Shown here one piece after another: positions 25,601 through 32,659 of a stretch of 64,000 nt of DNA; position 1 is the stretch's first letter; each line of letters begins with the position of its first letter. The stretch comes from UMGS755 sp045652815. GTDB taxonomy: Bacteria > Bacillota > Clostridia > UBA1381 > UBA9506. The translations under genes were made by a program, and so were the position numbers. The stretch covers positions 1 through 64,000 of the forward strand of contig JAZOLH010000037.1 in NCBI GenBank assembly GCA_045652815.1, given 5' to 3'. The notes under the pieces were generated by a model. That model searched no databases and had not been told where the DNA came from. It was given only the letters and a program-made list of their open reading frames with translations.

Positions 25601-26213
25601 AAACGGTGTTGTCACCGCAATCAGCAAAGGTACTGCTAAAATTACAGCTAATGCTGTTGCAGGTAAGAAAAAAGCGACAGTTACCGTGACTGTTGCCCGT
25701 ATGCCCGAAGGCATTGATGTGACGGGTAATAATGCACTGGCAGTTGGCAAGTATGTAACCTTAAAAGCGTATGCGTACTATGAAGAAAACGGTAAGGTTG
25801 TTAAAACCAAAGATGTTATCCGTTGGGAATCCTCTGATGAAAGCGTTGCAACTGTTACCGATAAAGGTAAAGTAACTGCTAAAGGCGATGGTGTTGCCTA
25901 TATCCGTGCCTATATCGCAGGAACAGGTGTTGAAGAAATTTTTGAAATGCATGTTGTTGTTCCGGCGAAAACCGTTAAACTGTCTTCCACAAAACTGTCG
26001 GCTTCGGTTGGTGATGTTCTGGATTTAACAAACCTGCTGACCGTTACACCGGAAGAACATACCGATGTTATCATCTGGGCATCATCGAAAACATCAGTGG
26101 CGACGGTGACGGAAGATGGCGTTGTGACCATTGTTGGCACCGGAACAGCCAAAATTACGGTTAAGGCTGTTGGCGGAAATAAATCTGCATCGGTGACAGT
26201 TACGGTTAAATAA
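22656..26213 (+). CDS. Secreted transglutaminase-like protein with nine Big2 domains
   Basis: A 1185-residue exported protein. Signal peptide MKRKFFCFVSLCLSFLMM... ends at ASA-E near residue 28. A transglutaminase-like domain (about 125-240) has the full triad C184 (GVCQAYA), H212 (NHAWN) and D227 (HVDVTWDD). A linker domain with aromatic residues follows to about 425. From there nine bacterial Ig-like (Big2) domains run to the end: one single domain, then four A-B pairs, each marked by SSD/SSN-x-SVATV and GVVT or GKVTG. No sortase motif or membrane anchor is seen, so it is released or held non-covalently. Likely role: cell-surface protein cross-linking, proteolysis or adhesion; function unproven. 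Confidence 0.9.
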   Translation: MKRKFFCFVSLCLSFLMMLSFVPMASAETEMQAQEVSVTEPNCCDETVFVKGLLLNAILEEQASIDLTVFSLTGEEAEMLLLDVVNENENSIKRLADYSISADENGLFIYFEYAEPTVSFFATRANNTEIEKEKQRILSCVDESMSDMEKALVVHDYMVLNYEYDETYSIYSADGMFEHKTGVCQAYAEAFKEIMTELGIPCQLASSRAMNHAWNLVKIDGSWYHVDVTWDDPVPDRLGRVRHVFFLLSDDAISDPAYYRRPHYDWVASNAATNDRFDYSFWYDVDSAIVAAEGNWYYIKPDDYNYDSSGYIVKKNIATEAETNLYEIDTVWNVWDEPYSYWIGCFSSLGLYEGRLYFNTPQEIKSITLSGRSPKTVYEPNTSTGYIFGFVLNGTTITYGLSKSPNDGIESTGKCTVSGTAVIPVTGVSLNQTSVTLLKDETTRLIATVRPSNASNKKVLWTSSNKKVATVDENGVVTAKSAGMANIRVTTEDGDATALCKVTVMRKMDVAIEGESAVSLGKTINLTGYAYYEENGRIVKTSDAIEWSSSDVSVATVSGGKVTGVGIGTATITARIAGTDIYEEFEVSVAAPVTSLKFASTKMTAYVGNRFSLFYELNIAPSEHTDTIEWTSSDETVARVNQYGVVTPIATGTAKITAKAVAGNKTATVTVTVAREPEGIVIEGATAVAQGKSITLKAYAYYEENGKVVKTKDTISWMSSDHFVATVSNGKVTGKNAGIAIITAYLAGTDIEATFEVNVAVPVKTLKFASTKATVYVGHELDLSETLTVSPFDNTDDIIWTSSKESVAVVDENGVVTPIATGSAKITAKAVAGGKTASVTVTVAREPEGIVITGDSAVAQGKSITLKAYAYYMENGKEVKTKDVISWMSSDESVATVSKGKVTGKGAGIATIRAYIDGTEIAASFDVNVAVPVKTLKFASTKATVYEDGVIDLSETLTIAPFDNTDDILWTSSNTSVATVDANGVVTAISKGTAKITANAVAGKKKATVTVTVARMPEGIDVTGNNALAVGKYVTLKAYAYYEENGKVVKTKDVIRWESSDESVATVTDKGKVTAKGDGVAYIRAYIAGTGVEEIFEMHVVVPAKTVKLSSTKLSASVGDVLDLTNLLTVTPEEHTDVIIWASSKTSVATVTEDGVVTIVGTGTAKITVKAVGGNKSASVTVTVK
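24174..26210 (+). repeat. Four tandem 510-bp coding repeats (Big2 A-B pairs)
   Basis: Unit boundaries near 24174, 24681, 25191 and 25701 are spaced 507, 510 and 510 bases. Each unit encodes an A domain (with AYAYY-ENG-VKT) and a B domain (with TAKITA-AVAG-K). Units 2 and 3 are most alike at DNA level; the outer ones are diverged. Confidence 0.88.
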
Positions 26214-26226
26214 GTATTAAACATAG

Positions 26227-26258
26227 AAGAGCCACCGCGTTTGCGGTGGCTCTTTTTT
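26227..26258 (+). terminator. Intrinsic terminator of the surface-protein gene
   Basis: Stem AAGAGCCACCGC, loop GTTT, then a T-run; same 24-base core as the terminator at 22521. Confidence 0.92.
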
Positions 26259-26263
26259 ATCTT

Positions 26264-26494
26264 TTAGCAATGACAGTGACAGCCGGAGCCGGTGGTAGCC
26301 AGATAATCTTCTAACAGACATTCGGCACGATGAGCGGCTTCCTCTGCACACTGAGCAGCCTTTTTGGCTTCGCAAGCAGCGGCTTCGGCGCGGCGTGCTG
26401 CTTCGCAGGCACACTGAGCAGCGGCTCTGGCCTCGCGAACGGCTTCCTTGATTGCAGATGTGTTTGTTGTCTGGTTGTTACAGCAGTTAAACAT
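26264..26494 (-). CDS. Small Cys- and Ala-rich coiled-coil protein, unknown
   Basis: I do not recognise this 76-residue protein. It begins MFNCCNN, continues as an Ala/Glu/Arg-rich, probably helical coiled-coil with Cys spaced through it, and ends GSGCHCHC; ten Cys in total. The pattern suggests disulfide cross-linking or metal binding, as in spore coat or storage proteins. ATG 26494 has a good GGGAGGA site. A sigma-E-like promoter upstream supports a sporulation link, by inference only. Confidence 0.75.
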   Translation of the reverse strand: MFNCCNNQTTNTSAIKEAVREARAAAQCACEAARRAEAAACEAKKAAQCAEEAAHRAECLLEDYLATTGSGCHCHC

Positions 26495-26539
26495 AAAAGT
26501 TCCTCCCAATTGATGAATAGGGGATATATCCTCAGTTTT

Positions 26540-26568
26540 AGTATATGCTTGTCTGCGGTTATAGTGAC
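26540..26568 (-). promoter_or_regulatory. Possible sigma-E/K-like promoter of the Cys-rich protein gene
   Basis: Minus strand GTCACTAT, 13 bases, CATATACT, resembling the yunB promoter (GTCACATT/CATATAAT). The spacing is one base shorter. Confidence 0.4.
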
Positions 26569-26570
26569 AA

Positions 26571-26600
26571 AAAAGGAGAGCAGAAATCTGCTCTCCTTTT
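26571..26600 (-). terminator. Intrinsic terminator of the cold shock gene
   Basis: A 14-bp perfect stem AAAAGGAGAGCAGA around a two-base AA centre, with T-run on the minus strand, directly after the csp stop codon. Confidence 0.88.
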
Positions 26601-26602
26601 TA

Positions 26603-26803
26603 TTATGCAGGATATACATTCACCGCTTGTTTTCCCTTTGGACTATCTTCTATTTCAAAGGTCACCCTTTGACCTTCGGGCAGAGTTTTAAATCCTTCGG
26701 ATATAATAGCGGAGTAGTGGACGAATATATCTTCTCCCGAATCCGCGGCAATAAACCCGTAACCTTTTTCATTATTAAACCATTTCACTGTACCGGTATT
26801 CAT
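26603..26803 (-). CDS. Cold shock domain protein (Csp)
   Basis: A 66-residue CspA/CspB-type single-stranded nucleic-acid chaperone. RNA-binding motifs RNP1 (KGYGFIAAD) and RNP2 (DIFVHYSAI) are both present and the five-strand barrel is complete. I chose the second ATG (MNTGTVKWF), nine bases after AAAGGAG; the first ATG touches the ribosome site. It is monocistronic with its own promoter and terminator. Confidence 0.97.
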   Translation of the reverse strand: MNTGTVKWFNNEKGYGFIAADSGEDIFVHYSAIISEGFKTLPEGQRVTFEIEDSPKGKQAVNVYPA

Positions 26804-26833
26804 TATAGACATCTCCTTTGTGTTTCGTTATTT

Positions 26834-26861
26834 ATTATAGCAGAATCCCGAAAAATGTCAA
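26834..26861 (-). promoter_or_regulatory. Sigma-A promoter of csp
   Basis: Minus strand TTGACA, 16 bases, TATAAT, about 30 bases before the start. Confidence 0.8.
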
Positions 26862-26889
26862 CATTCAGAGGTTTTTTTATTGGAGAGGA

Positions 26890-26918
26890 TTGCAATAAAT
26901 GCAGGAAAATGATATACT
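26890..26918 (+). promoter_or_regulatory. Sigma-A promoter of aroF-aroB
   Basis: TTGCAA, 17 bases, TATACT, about 55 bases before aroF. Confidence 0.65.
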
Positions 26919-26972
26919 TAATACATATAGATTGTTTTTATGTATGTTGTGATCAAAGGAGGAAACGAGATC

Positions 26973-27986
26973 ATGATTGTTATTATGAGACCTGAGGCAA
27001 CCGAAGAAAGCATACGCCTTTTGGTGCAAAATTTTAAATCAATGGAGATGGATGTGCAGGTCAACGAAGGCGTTGAATGCACGGTGCTGGGCATCTTGGG
27101 TAATACATCGGAAATCGATGCAGGTGTTTTGGAACTGAACCCCGATGTAGAACGCGTGATGCGTGTTTCCGAGCCCTTTAAAAAGGCAAATCGCAAGTTC
27201 CATCCTGAAGATAGCGTGATTCACATTGGCAAGGAAGTCATCGGCGGCAAAAAACTGGCGCTGATTGCAGGCCCTTGCTCTGTGGAAAGTGAAGAGCAGA
27301 TTATTGATGTGGCAAAACGCGTAAAAGCCGCAGGTGCGGGCTTTTTGCGTGGTGGCGCATTCAAACCCAGAACATCCCCTTATGCCTTTCAGGGCATGCA
27401 GTTTGAAGGGCTGGAACTGATGCAGGAAGCAAAGAGAGAAACAGGACTTCCTATCGTGTCTGAAATTATGTCCCCCAAACATGTGGAATTTTTTGATTTT
27501 GCGGTGGATATCATTCAGGTGGGCGCCCGTAATATGCAGAACTTTGACTTGCTCAAAGAACTGGGCAAAACCAAGAAACCGATTCTGTTAAAACGCGGTA
27601 TGTCCTCCACATTGGAAGAATGGCTGATGTCCGCTGAGTATATTATGGCAGGCGGCAACGAAAACGTGATTTTGTGTGAACGTGGCGTTAGAACTTTTGA
27701 ATCTTACACTCGCAACACCTTGGACTTAAGCGCCATTCCTGCCATCAAGAAAATGAGTCATTTGCCCGTTTTGGTTGATCCTTCCCACGCGACGGGTATG
27801 CATTGGATGGTTGAGCCCCTTGCCATGGCGGCTGTTGCGGCAGGTGCCGACGGACTTATGATTGAAGTGCACAACGATCCCAAAAATGCAAAATGCGATG
27901 GTCCGCAGTCCATCACACCCGATGCATTTGGCGACCTGACCAAGAAACTTGCGCGTATGGCGGAGGTTGTGGGTCGTGAACTGTGA
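26973..27986 (+). CDS. aroF: 3-deoxy-7-phosphoheptulonate synthase (DAHP synthase, type I-beta)
   Basis: This enzyme condenses phosphoenolpyruvate and erythrose-4-phosphate, the first shikimate step. The 338-residue protein has an N-terminal ferredoxin-like regulatory domain (about 1-70, MIVIMRPEATEESI) typical of the feedback-controlled I-beta subtype, then the barrel with IAGPCSVESEEQI, RGGAFKPRTSPYAFQG, LLKRGMSSTLEEW and DPSHATG. The ATG follows AAAGGAGG; an upstream in-frame start is weaker. aroB follows 36 bases downstream. Confidence 0.96.
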   Translation: MIVIMRPEATEESIRLLVQNFKSMEMDVQVNEGVECTVLGILGNTSEIDAGVLELNPDVERVMRVSEPFKKANRKFHPEDSVIHIGKEVIGGKKLALIAGPCSVESEEQIIDVAKRVKAAGAGFLRGGAFKPRTSPYAFQGMQFEGLELMQEAKRETGLPIVSEIMSPKHVEFFDFAVDIIQVGARNMQNFDLLKELGKTKKPILLKRGMSSTLEEWLMSAEYIMAGGNENVILCERGVRTFESYTRNTLDLSAIPAIKKMSHLPVLVDPSHATGMHWMVEPLAMAAVAAGADGLMIEVHNDPKNAKCDGPQSITPDAFGDLTKKLARMAEVVGREL

Positions 27987-28022
27987 TTCCGACGGTTTGT
28001 ATCCTGATTAGGAGATGAGATA

Positions 28023-29090
28023 ATGCGAAAACTTCAGGTTTCACTTGGTGAAAGAAGTTACGATATTTTAATAGAAAAAGGCATTTTGGAAGCCTGTGGC
28101 GCGCGGATTGCCGCGACTTGCAAGGCAGAGCGGGCTTTGATTGTCACCGATGATACGGTGGGTGGTCTTTATGCTGATAGAGTTAAGGCGTCCTTGATTG
28201 CCGAAGGATACGATGTAAAAGTTGTCAGCTTTGCGGCCGGTGAAGGTTCTAAGAGTTTGGAAAGTGCACAAAGGTTGTATCAGGCCGCTTTTGATTTCGG
28301 GATGACCCGTTCCGATGTGGCGGTTGCCTTAGGTGGCGGTGTGATTGGTGATTTAACGGGCTTTTTTGCCGCAACCTTGTATCGTGGCATTCCCTTTATT
28401 CAAATTCCCACAACGCTTTTGGCTCAGGTGGATAGTTCCGTTGGCGGTAAAACAGGTGTGAATGTGCCTGCGGGTAAAAATCTTGTAGGTAGTTTTTATC
28501 AGCCCAAATTGGTATTGATTGATCCCGAAACCCTTGCCAGTCTGCCTGATGCAGATTTTGCCGATGGTATGGCAGAAGTGATTAAATACGGTTGTATTTG
28601 CGATAAAAACCTGTTTTCGCATCTGGCAGAGCAGGGAAGTCGCAGGGCGCTTTCCGAAACGCTTGAAGACGTGATTTTCACTTGCTGTGATGCTAAGCGG
28701 AAACTGGTGGAAGAAGATGAGCACGATACGGGAGACCGTATGCTGTTAAACTTTGGGCATACCTTAGGTCACGTGATCGAAAAGGTCTTTGGTTTTAAAA
28801 CCTATACTCACGGTCAGGCTGTAGCAATCGGTATGGTGCTGGCGGCAAAACTCAGCGAGAGAAAAGGCTTAATCAAAACAGAGGATGTTGGCGCTATTAC
28901 CAATCTTATCAAACAATTCGACTTGCCGACGGAGGTGAAACTGCCTGATGGTTGGGAAGAAACCATCTTACTCGATAAGAAAATGGACGATGCAGGTCTT
29001 CGCTTTGTTTTATTAGATGCTATCGGTCACGCCTTTTACGAACGACTGAATCCGAAAGAATTGGTGGAGCAAATCAAAACATTTTTATAA
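28023..29090 (+). CDS. aroB: 3-dehydroquinate synthase AroB
   Basis: AroB converts DAHP to 3-dehydroquinate using NAD and a divalent metal. The 355-residue protein has ALGGGVIGDLTGFFAATLYRG, PTTLLAQVDSSVGGKTGVN and metal-binding residues in ADGMAEVIKYG and LLNFGHTLGHVIE. It is the second step of the pathway and directly downstream of the first; the remaining shikimate genes are outside the window. Strong terminator follows. Confidence 0.97.
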   Translation: MRKLQVSLGERSYDILIEKGILEACGARIAATCKAERALIVTDDTVGGLYADRVKASLIAEGYDVKVVSFAAGEGSKSLESAQRLYQAAFDFGMTRSDVAVALGGGVIGDLTGFFAATLYRGIPFIQIPTTLLAQVDSSVGGKTGVNVPAGKNLVGSFYQPKLVLIDPETLASLPDADFADGMAEVIKYGCICDKNLFSHLAEQGSRRALSETLEDVIFTCCDAKRKLVEEDEHDTGDRMLLNFGHTLGHVIEKVFGFKTYTHGQAVAIGMVLAAKLSERKGLIKTEDVGAITNLIKQFDLPTEVKLPDGWEETILLDKKMDDAGLRFVLLDAIGHAFYERLNPKELVEQIKTFL

Positions 29091-29101
29091 AAAGACATAA
29101 A

Positions 29102-29134
29102 AAAAGAGCAACCAAATCGGTTGCTCTTTTATTT
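29102..29134. terminator. Bidirectional terminator between aroB and the NlpC/P60 gene
   Basis: Stem AAAGAGCAACC, loop AAATC, with T-run on the plus strand and A-run before it. Genes converge here. Confidence 0.9.
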
Positions 29135-29140
29135 TTTTAA

Positions 29141-29824
29141 TTATCGGATGATTCTTCTTGCAGCATAGTAACAATCGTTGTAATAACCGCTTACGATGCT
29201 TGTGTATTTAACAACATCGCCTGTCTGGGGAGAGTGAATCAGCATACCGTCGCCAACATAAATACCAACGTGATGAACGTATGTATTACCAGCGCGTTTA
29301 AACAGAACCAAGTCGCCGGGGCGCAGTTCGTTTTTGTTAACGGGGATACCGTTTGCCAGCTGGTCGTGTGCTACACGATTTAAAGTGTAACCCATCTGAC
29401 GGTAAACGAAAGATGTGAAACCGGAGCAGTCAAAGCCGGAGGGAGAAGAACCACCGTATACATAGGGCGTTCCCAGATACTGCTTTGCAATCTGCACGAT
29501 TCTGTTGCCGCCGGTAAACTGACCACGGGCAGCCACATCTTCGGGACGAATGCTCACATAATCGGCACAGATGAAAGCGGTTTTGCCGCCGCCAAGACCG
29601 ATTTTATACCAGTTATTAACGCGAGCATAAACATCCATTGTGATGCCGGCATCAACACGGTCAACGATTTCAAAGTTTGTGCCTGCGCCGGAGCGGATGT
29701 TAACAGAATAAGCTGTAACAACACCGATGCAAGGGTAAGATTCTGCACTGACAACCGGGGCAGAAAGGCTTAAAACAAGCGCTAAAACTGCAACCAGCAC
29801 AGCCAGTTTCTTCTGTATATGCAT
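29141..29824 (-). CDS. Secreted SH3-NlpC/P60 cell-wall endopeptidase
   Basis: A 227-residue exported peptidoglycan hydrolase. The signal peptide runs to VSA-E near residue 27. A bacterial SH3 domain (about 34-92, VNIRSGAGTNFEIV) binds the wall, and the NlpC/P60 domain (about 105-227) has catalytic C133 in GFDCSGF, H175 in HHVGIYVG and a third polar site H187 in LIHSP. Such enzymes cut D-Glu-diaminopimelate links in stem peptides during growth or cell separation. The ATG follows GGAGGA; open frame upstream is non-coding. Confidence 0.94.
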   Translation of the reverse strand: MHIQKKLAVLVAVLALVLSLSAPVVSAESYPCIGVVTAYSVNIRSGAGTNFEIVDRVDAGITMDVYARVNNWYKIGLGGGKTAFICADYVSIRPEDVAARGQFTGGNRIVQIAKQYLGTPYVYGGSSPSGFDCSGFTSFVYRQMGYTLNRVAHDQLANGIPVNKNELRPGDLVLFKRAGNTYVHHVGIYVGDGMLIHSPQTGDVVKYTSIVSGYYNDCYYAARRIIR

Positions 29825-29872
29825 AATAAATGTTCCTCCAAAAATCTTTTGTAAAACAATATTACAATGTTC

Positions 29873-29901
29873 ATTATACTCGAAAATAACAAAAAAGTCA
29901 A
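29873..29901 (-). promoter_or_regulatory. Sigma-A promoter of the NlpC/P60 gene
   Basis: Minus strand TTGACT, 17 bases, TATAAT, about 50 bases before the start. Confidence 0.78.
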
Positions 29902-30040
29902 CCGTTTTTAAAACTTTTTTAACAATTTCGTAGCAATTGTAACATTTTTGGCCCGAAATCACGGTTAAAACGAGAGCACAGTCCGTTTTATAGGACAGGT
30001 TGAATGTTATACTTAAAATATCAAAAAGGAGGAGATTTTG

Positions 30041-30475
30041 ATGAGACGTCGAAGTAAATATGGGACAGATAAGTCCGTTGAAACACTGGTGGGATTTTTG
30101 GCACTGATCGGATTGCCGATATACATTATGGTGCTTTATCCGATTGTTTTCTGGGTTCTGCTTGTGCTTGTTCTGATTGGTGTTGCGGGCGGGATTGCCT
30201 ATTATATTAAGAAACATTCCGCCAAGGTTCAACCTGTGGGAGTGGCAGCGTTTGACGACGAGTTTGATGATGAATTTGGCGACGATGAGGATACTGCTAA
30301 GGGCGTTTCCTTTTTTGATTGGGGAGAGTCGGAGAAAAAACATAACGGCAGATGTGACGGCGATTGTGCCAACTGTCCGCCACATTATGGCTATCGTCAT
30401 GGCAGATGGTATTATGGTCACGACCATATAGAAGGTTGCGAATTCGGCGGTAACCGCGGTGGCGGTGGTATATAA
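30041..30475 (+). CDS. Small membrane protein with acidic linker and Cys/His-rich tail, unknown
   Basis: I do not recognise this 144-residue protein. A basic N-terminus is followed by two membrane segments (about 13-33 and 36-56), a strongly acidic stretch DDEFDDEFGDDED, and a tail with CDGDCANC followed by many His, Tyr and Gly (YGYRHGRWYYGHDH). The tail could bind metal. The ATG has AAGGAGGAG. It stands alone between a divergent gene and a terminator, with no well-matched promoter. Confidence 0.78.
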   Translation: MRRRSKYGTDKSVETLVGFLALIGLPIYIMVLYPIVFWVLLVLVLIGVAGGIAYYIKKHSAKVQPVGVAAFDDEFDDEFGDDEDTAKGVSFFDWGESEKKHNGRCDGDCANCPPHYGYRHGRWYYGHDHIEGCEFGGNRGGGGI

Positions 30476-30530
30476 AAATCACATTTTGTCAAAATTACCA
30501 AAAATTTAAACTAAATTTTATATAAAATGA

Positions 30531-30563
30531 AAAACAACTTTAGAAAAAATAAAGTTGTTTTTT
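30531..30563 (+). terminator. Intrinsic terminator after the small membrane protein gene
   Basis: Stem AAACAACTTTA with loop GAAAAAA and a T-run. The 3' arm overlaps the -35 of the next promoter. Confidence 0.8.
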
Positions 30564-30583
30564 GTTTTTGTATGTGTTATAAT
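30555..30583 (+). promoter_or_regulatory. Sigma-A promoter of the purine permease operon
   Basis: TTGTTT, 17 bases, TATAAT, about 60 bases before the start. No purine riboswitch is present in the short leader. Confidence 0.6.
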
Positions 30584-30645
30584 CAACATATAGTGTTTTG
30601 AAAAAACAAAGCACACAAGATTTCTAATTTTAAGGAGGAATCACT

Positions 30646-32007
30646 TTGGAAAAACTGTTCAAAATCAAAGAACGTGGCAGTAGTGTCAAAACCGAAATCA
30701 TTGCCGGTATCACAACATTCTTAGCAATGTCTTACATTCTGGCAGTTAACCCCGGTTATCTGGGTGGCATCCCCGGCGCATCTGCTGCAGGCGTATTCAT
30801 GGCAACCGCTCTTTCCGCTGCAATTGCTACTCTGTGTATGGCATTCTTTGCTAACTACCCCGTAGCTCTGGCTTCCGGTATGGGCCTCAATGCATTCTTT
30901 GCATTCACTGTTTGTGGTGCTATGGGCTATTCTTATGAAGTTGCTCTGACCGCAATCTTAATTGAAGGTATCATCTTCATGATTCTTTCAATCTTCAAAT
31001 TCCGTGAAGCTCTGGTTAACAAAATTCCGAACAACTTAAAATACGGTATCACTGCCGGTATTGGTCTGTTCATCGCAATCATTGCTTTAATCAACGCTAA
31101 AATCGTTGTTGCTGACCCCGCAACCACCGTTGCTCTGGGTAGTCTGGCATCTCCTGGCGTTGTTTTAGCTCTGGTTGGTCTGTTAATTATCGGCGTTCTG
31201 CAGTACTTCAAAGTGCCCGGCGGCATCCTGCTGGGTATCCTCATCACATGGGTACTGGGTATCGTTGCTGAACTGGTTGGCTGGTATGTAGTTGATCCCG
31301 CAGCTGGCGTTTACTCCGTAATCCCCAACCTGTCTTGGGACGCAATCAAAGCAAACTTTGCAGCACCTGCACTGTTCAAATTTGACTTTGCATTCATCGG
31401 CAAAAACTTCTTTAGTTTTGCAATCGTTGTATTCACATTCTTATACACCGATATCTTCGATACCGTTGGTACCTTAATCGGCGTTGCTCAGAAGGGCGAT
31501 CTGCTGGATGAAAACGGCGAACTGCCCAAAGCCGGTGGCGCGCTGATGGCTGACGCTGTTGGTACTGTTGTTGGTGCTTGTCTGGGTACTTCTACCGTAA
31601 CAAGTTACGTAGAATCCAGTGCTGGTGTAGCAGCAGGTGGTAAAACCGGTCTGACCGCAGTGACAACTGCAGTTATGTTCCTGATTGCTATCATCTTTGC
31701 TCCTATCTTCCTGGCAATCCCCAGTTTTGCAACCACTCCTGCAATGCTGTACGTTGCACTCTTAATGCTGTCTTCTGTTAAGAAGGTAGACTTTGATGGC
31801 GATGCTGCTGACGTTATCGGCGCATTCTTAGCTATCGTTATGATGCCCCTGACTTACTCCATCGCTAACGGTATTATGTTTGGTATCTTAGCATGGGTAA
31901 TCCTGAAACTTCTGTGTGGTAAAGCAAAAGACATCAGCGGTGTAATGTGGATTTCCGTTGTTCTGTTTGCTGCTTATATCGCATTAAAAGTTATGGGCTT
32001 AGCATAA
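30646..32007 (+). CDS. NCS2-family purine permease (AzgA-like)
   Basis: A 453-residue nucleobase transporter of the AzgA/PbuG subgroup, which imports hypoxanthine, guanine or adenine with protons. N-terminal FKIKERGSSVKTEIIAGITTF and the early AVNPGYL are typical, as are ASGMGLNAFFAFTVC and the later FLYTDIFDTVGTLIGVAQ and GTSTVTSYVESSAGVAAGG. About 12-14 membrane segments. The start is TTG, supported by AAGGAGGA. Codons are strongly biased, suggesting high expression. Directly upstream of a purine-type phosphoribosyltransferase, which fits salvage. Confidence 0.95.
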   Translation: MEKLFKIKERGSSVKTEIIAGITTFLAMSYILAVNPGYLGGIPGASAAGVFMATALSAAIATLCMAFFANYPVALASGMGLNAFFAFTVCGAMGYSYEVALTAILIEGIIFMILSIFKFREALVNKIPNNLKYGITAGIGLFIAIIALINAKIVVADPATTVALGSLASPGVVLALVGLLIIGVLQYFKVPGGILLGILITWVLGIVAELVGWYVVDPAAGVYSVIPNLSWDAIKANFAAPALFKFDFAFIGKNFFSFAIVVFTFLYTDIFDTVGTLIGVAQKGDLLDENGELPKAGGALMADAVGTVVGACLGTSTVTSYVESSAGVAAGGKTGLTAVTTAVMFLIAIIFAPIFLAIPSFATTPAMLYVALLMLSSVKKVDFDGDAADVIGAFLAIVMMPLTYSIANGIMFGILAWVILKLLCGKAKDISGVMWISVVLFAAYIALKVMGLA

Positions 32008-32045
32008 GATAATTCTGAATTCTTTTTGAAGGGAAGTCATTTCAA

Positions 32046-32606
32046 ATGGATAAGGCATATACCATTGATATAGCAGGTGTTAAAAGGGATTTACCCCTGT
32101 GCCCGCTGAATGAAAATTTATATATCGGCGCATTCATTATGTTTGGCGACGTGGAACTGACCGAAAAAGCGGCAGCAGCACTCCTTGCCAAGGCACCGGA
32201 GTTTGACATTTTAATCACAGCAGAATCAAAAGGTATTCCGCTTCTTTACGAAATGGCAAGACAGTCCGGCAACAACTATTACATTGTTGCCAGAAAAGGT
32301 CCTAAACTCTACATGAAGAATGTGATTACCACTCAGGTTGATTCTATCACCACCGACCATGTGCAGATTCTCTGCTTAGGCGGCGATGAAGCAGATGCAA
32401 TGCGCGGTAAGCGTGTGCTGATCGTGGATGATGTTATCAGTACCGGTGAATCTTTAGCAGCCCTTGAAACCCTCATCAATCAGGTGGGCGGTAACATCGT
32501 GGGCAAAATGGCGGTGCTGGCTGAAGGCGATGCCATCGCAAGAACAGATATTACCTATCTGGCGCCCTTGCCGCTGTTTGATAAAGACGGTAATCCGATT
32601 GAATAA
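32046..32606 (+). CDS. Purine phosphoribosyltransferase (adenine/xanthine type)
   Basis: A 186-residue type I phosphoribosyltransferase that would attach ribose-5-phosphate from PRPP to an imported purine. The PRPP loop VLIVDDVISTGES is near residue 123, and the early ITAESKGIPLLYEMA and VARKGPKLYM are like adenine and xanthine PRTs. The base used cannot be fixed. It lies 39 bases after the permease, forming an uptake-salvage operon ending at the next terminator. Confidence 0.92.
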   Translation: MDKAYTIDIAGVKRDLPLCPLNENLYIGAFIMFGDVELTEKAAAALLAKAPEFDILITAESKGIPLLYEMARQSGNNYYIVARKGPKLYMKNVITTQVDSITTDHVQILCLGGDEADAMRGKRVLIVDDVISTGESLAALETLINQVGGNIVGKMAVLAEGDAIARTDITYLAPLPLFDKDGNPIE

Positions 32607-32615
32607 TAAAAAATT

Positions 32616-32650
32616 AAAGCCAACATCCAAATCGGATGTTGGCTTTTTTT
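32616..32650. terminator. Bidirectional terminator
   Basis: 13-bp stem AAAGCCAACATCC with loop AAATC and a T-run, between the phosphoribosyltransferase and the convergent transporter. Confidence 0.9.
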
Positions 32651-32659
32651 ATGTCTTAT

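Noticed and set aside
24174..26210. CRISPR-like periodic repeats
   Set aside because: The repeats are 510 bases long, coding and contiguous, with no spacers.
30564..30645. Purine riboswitch before the purine permease
   Set aside because: The leader is only about 60 bases and lacks the conserved junction and loop sequences.
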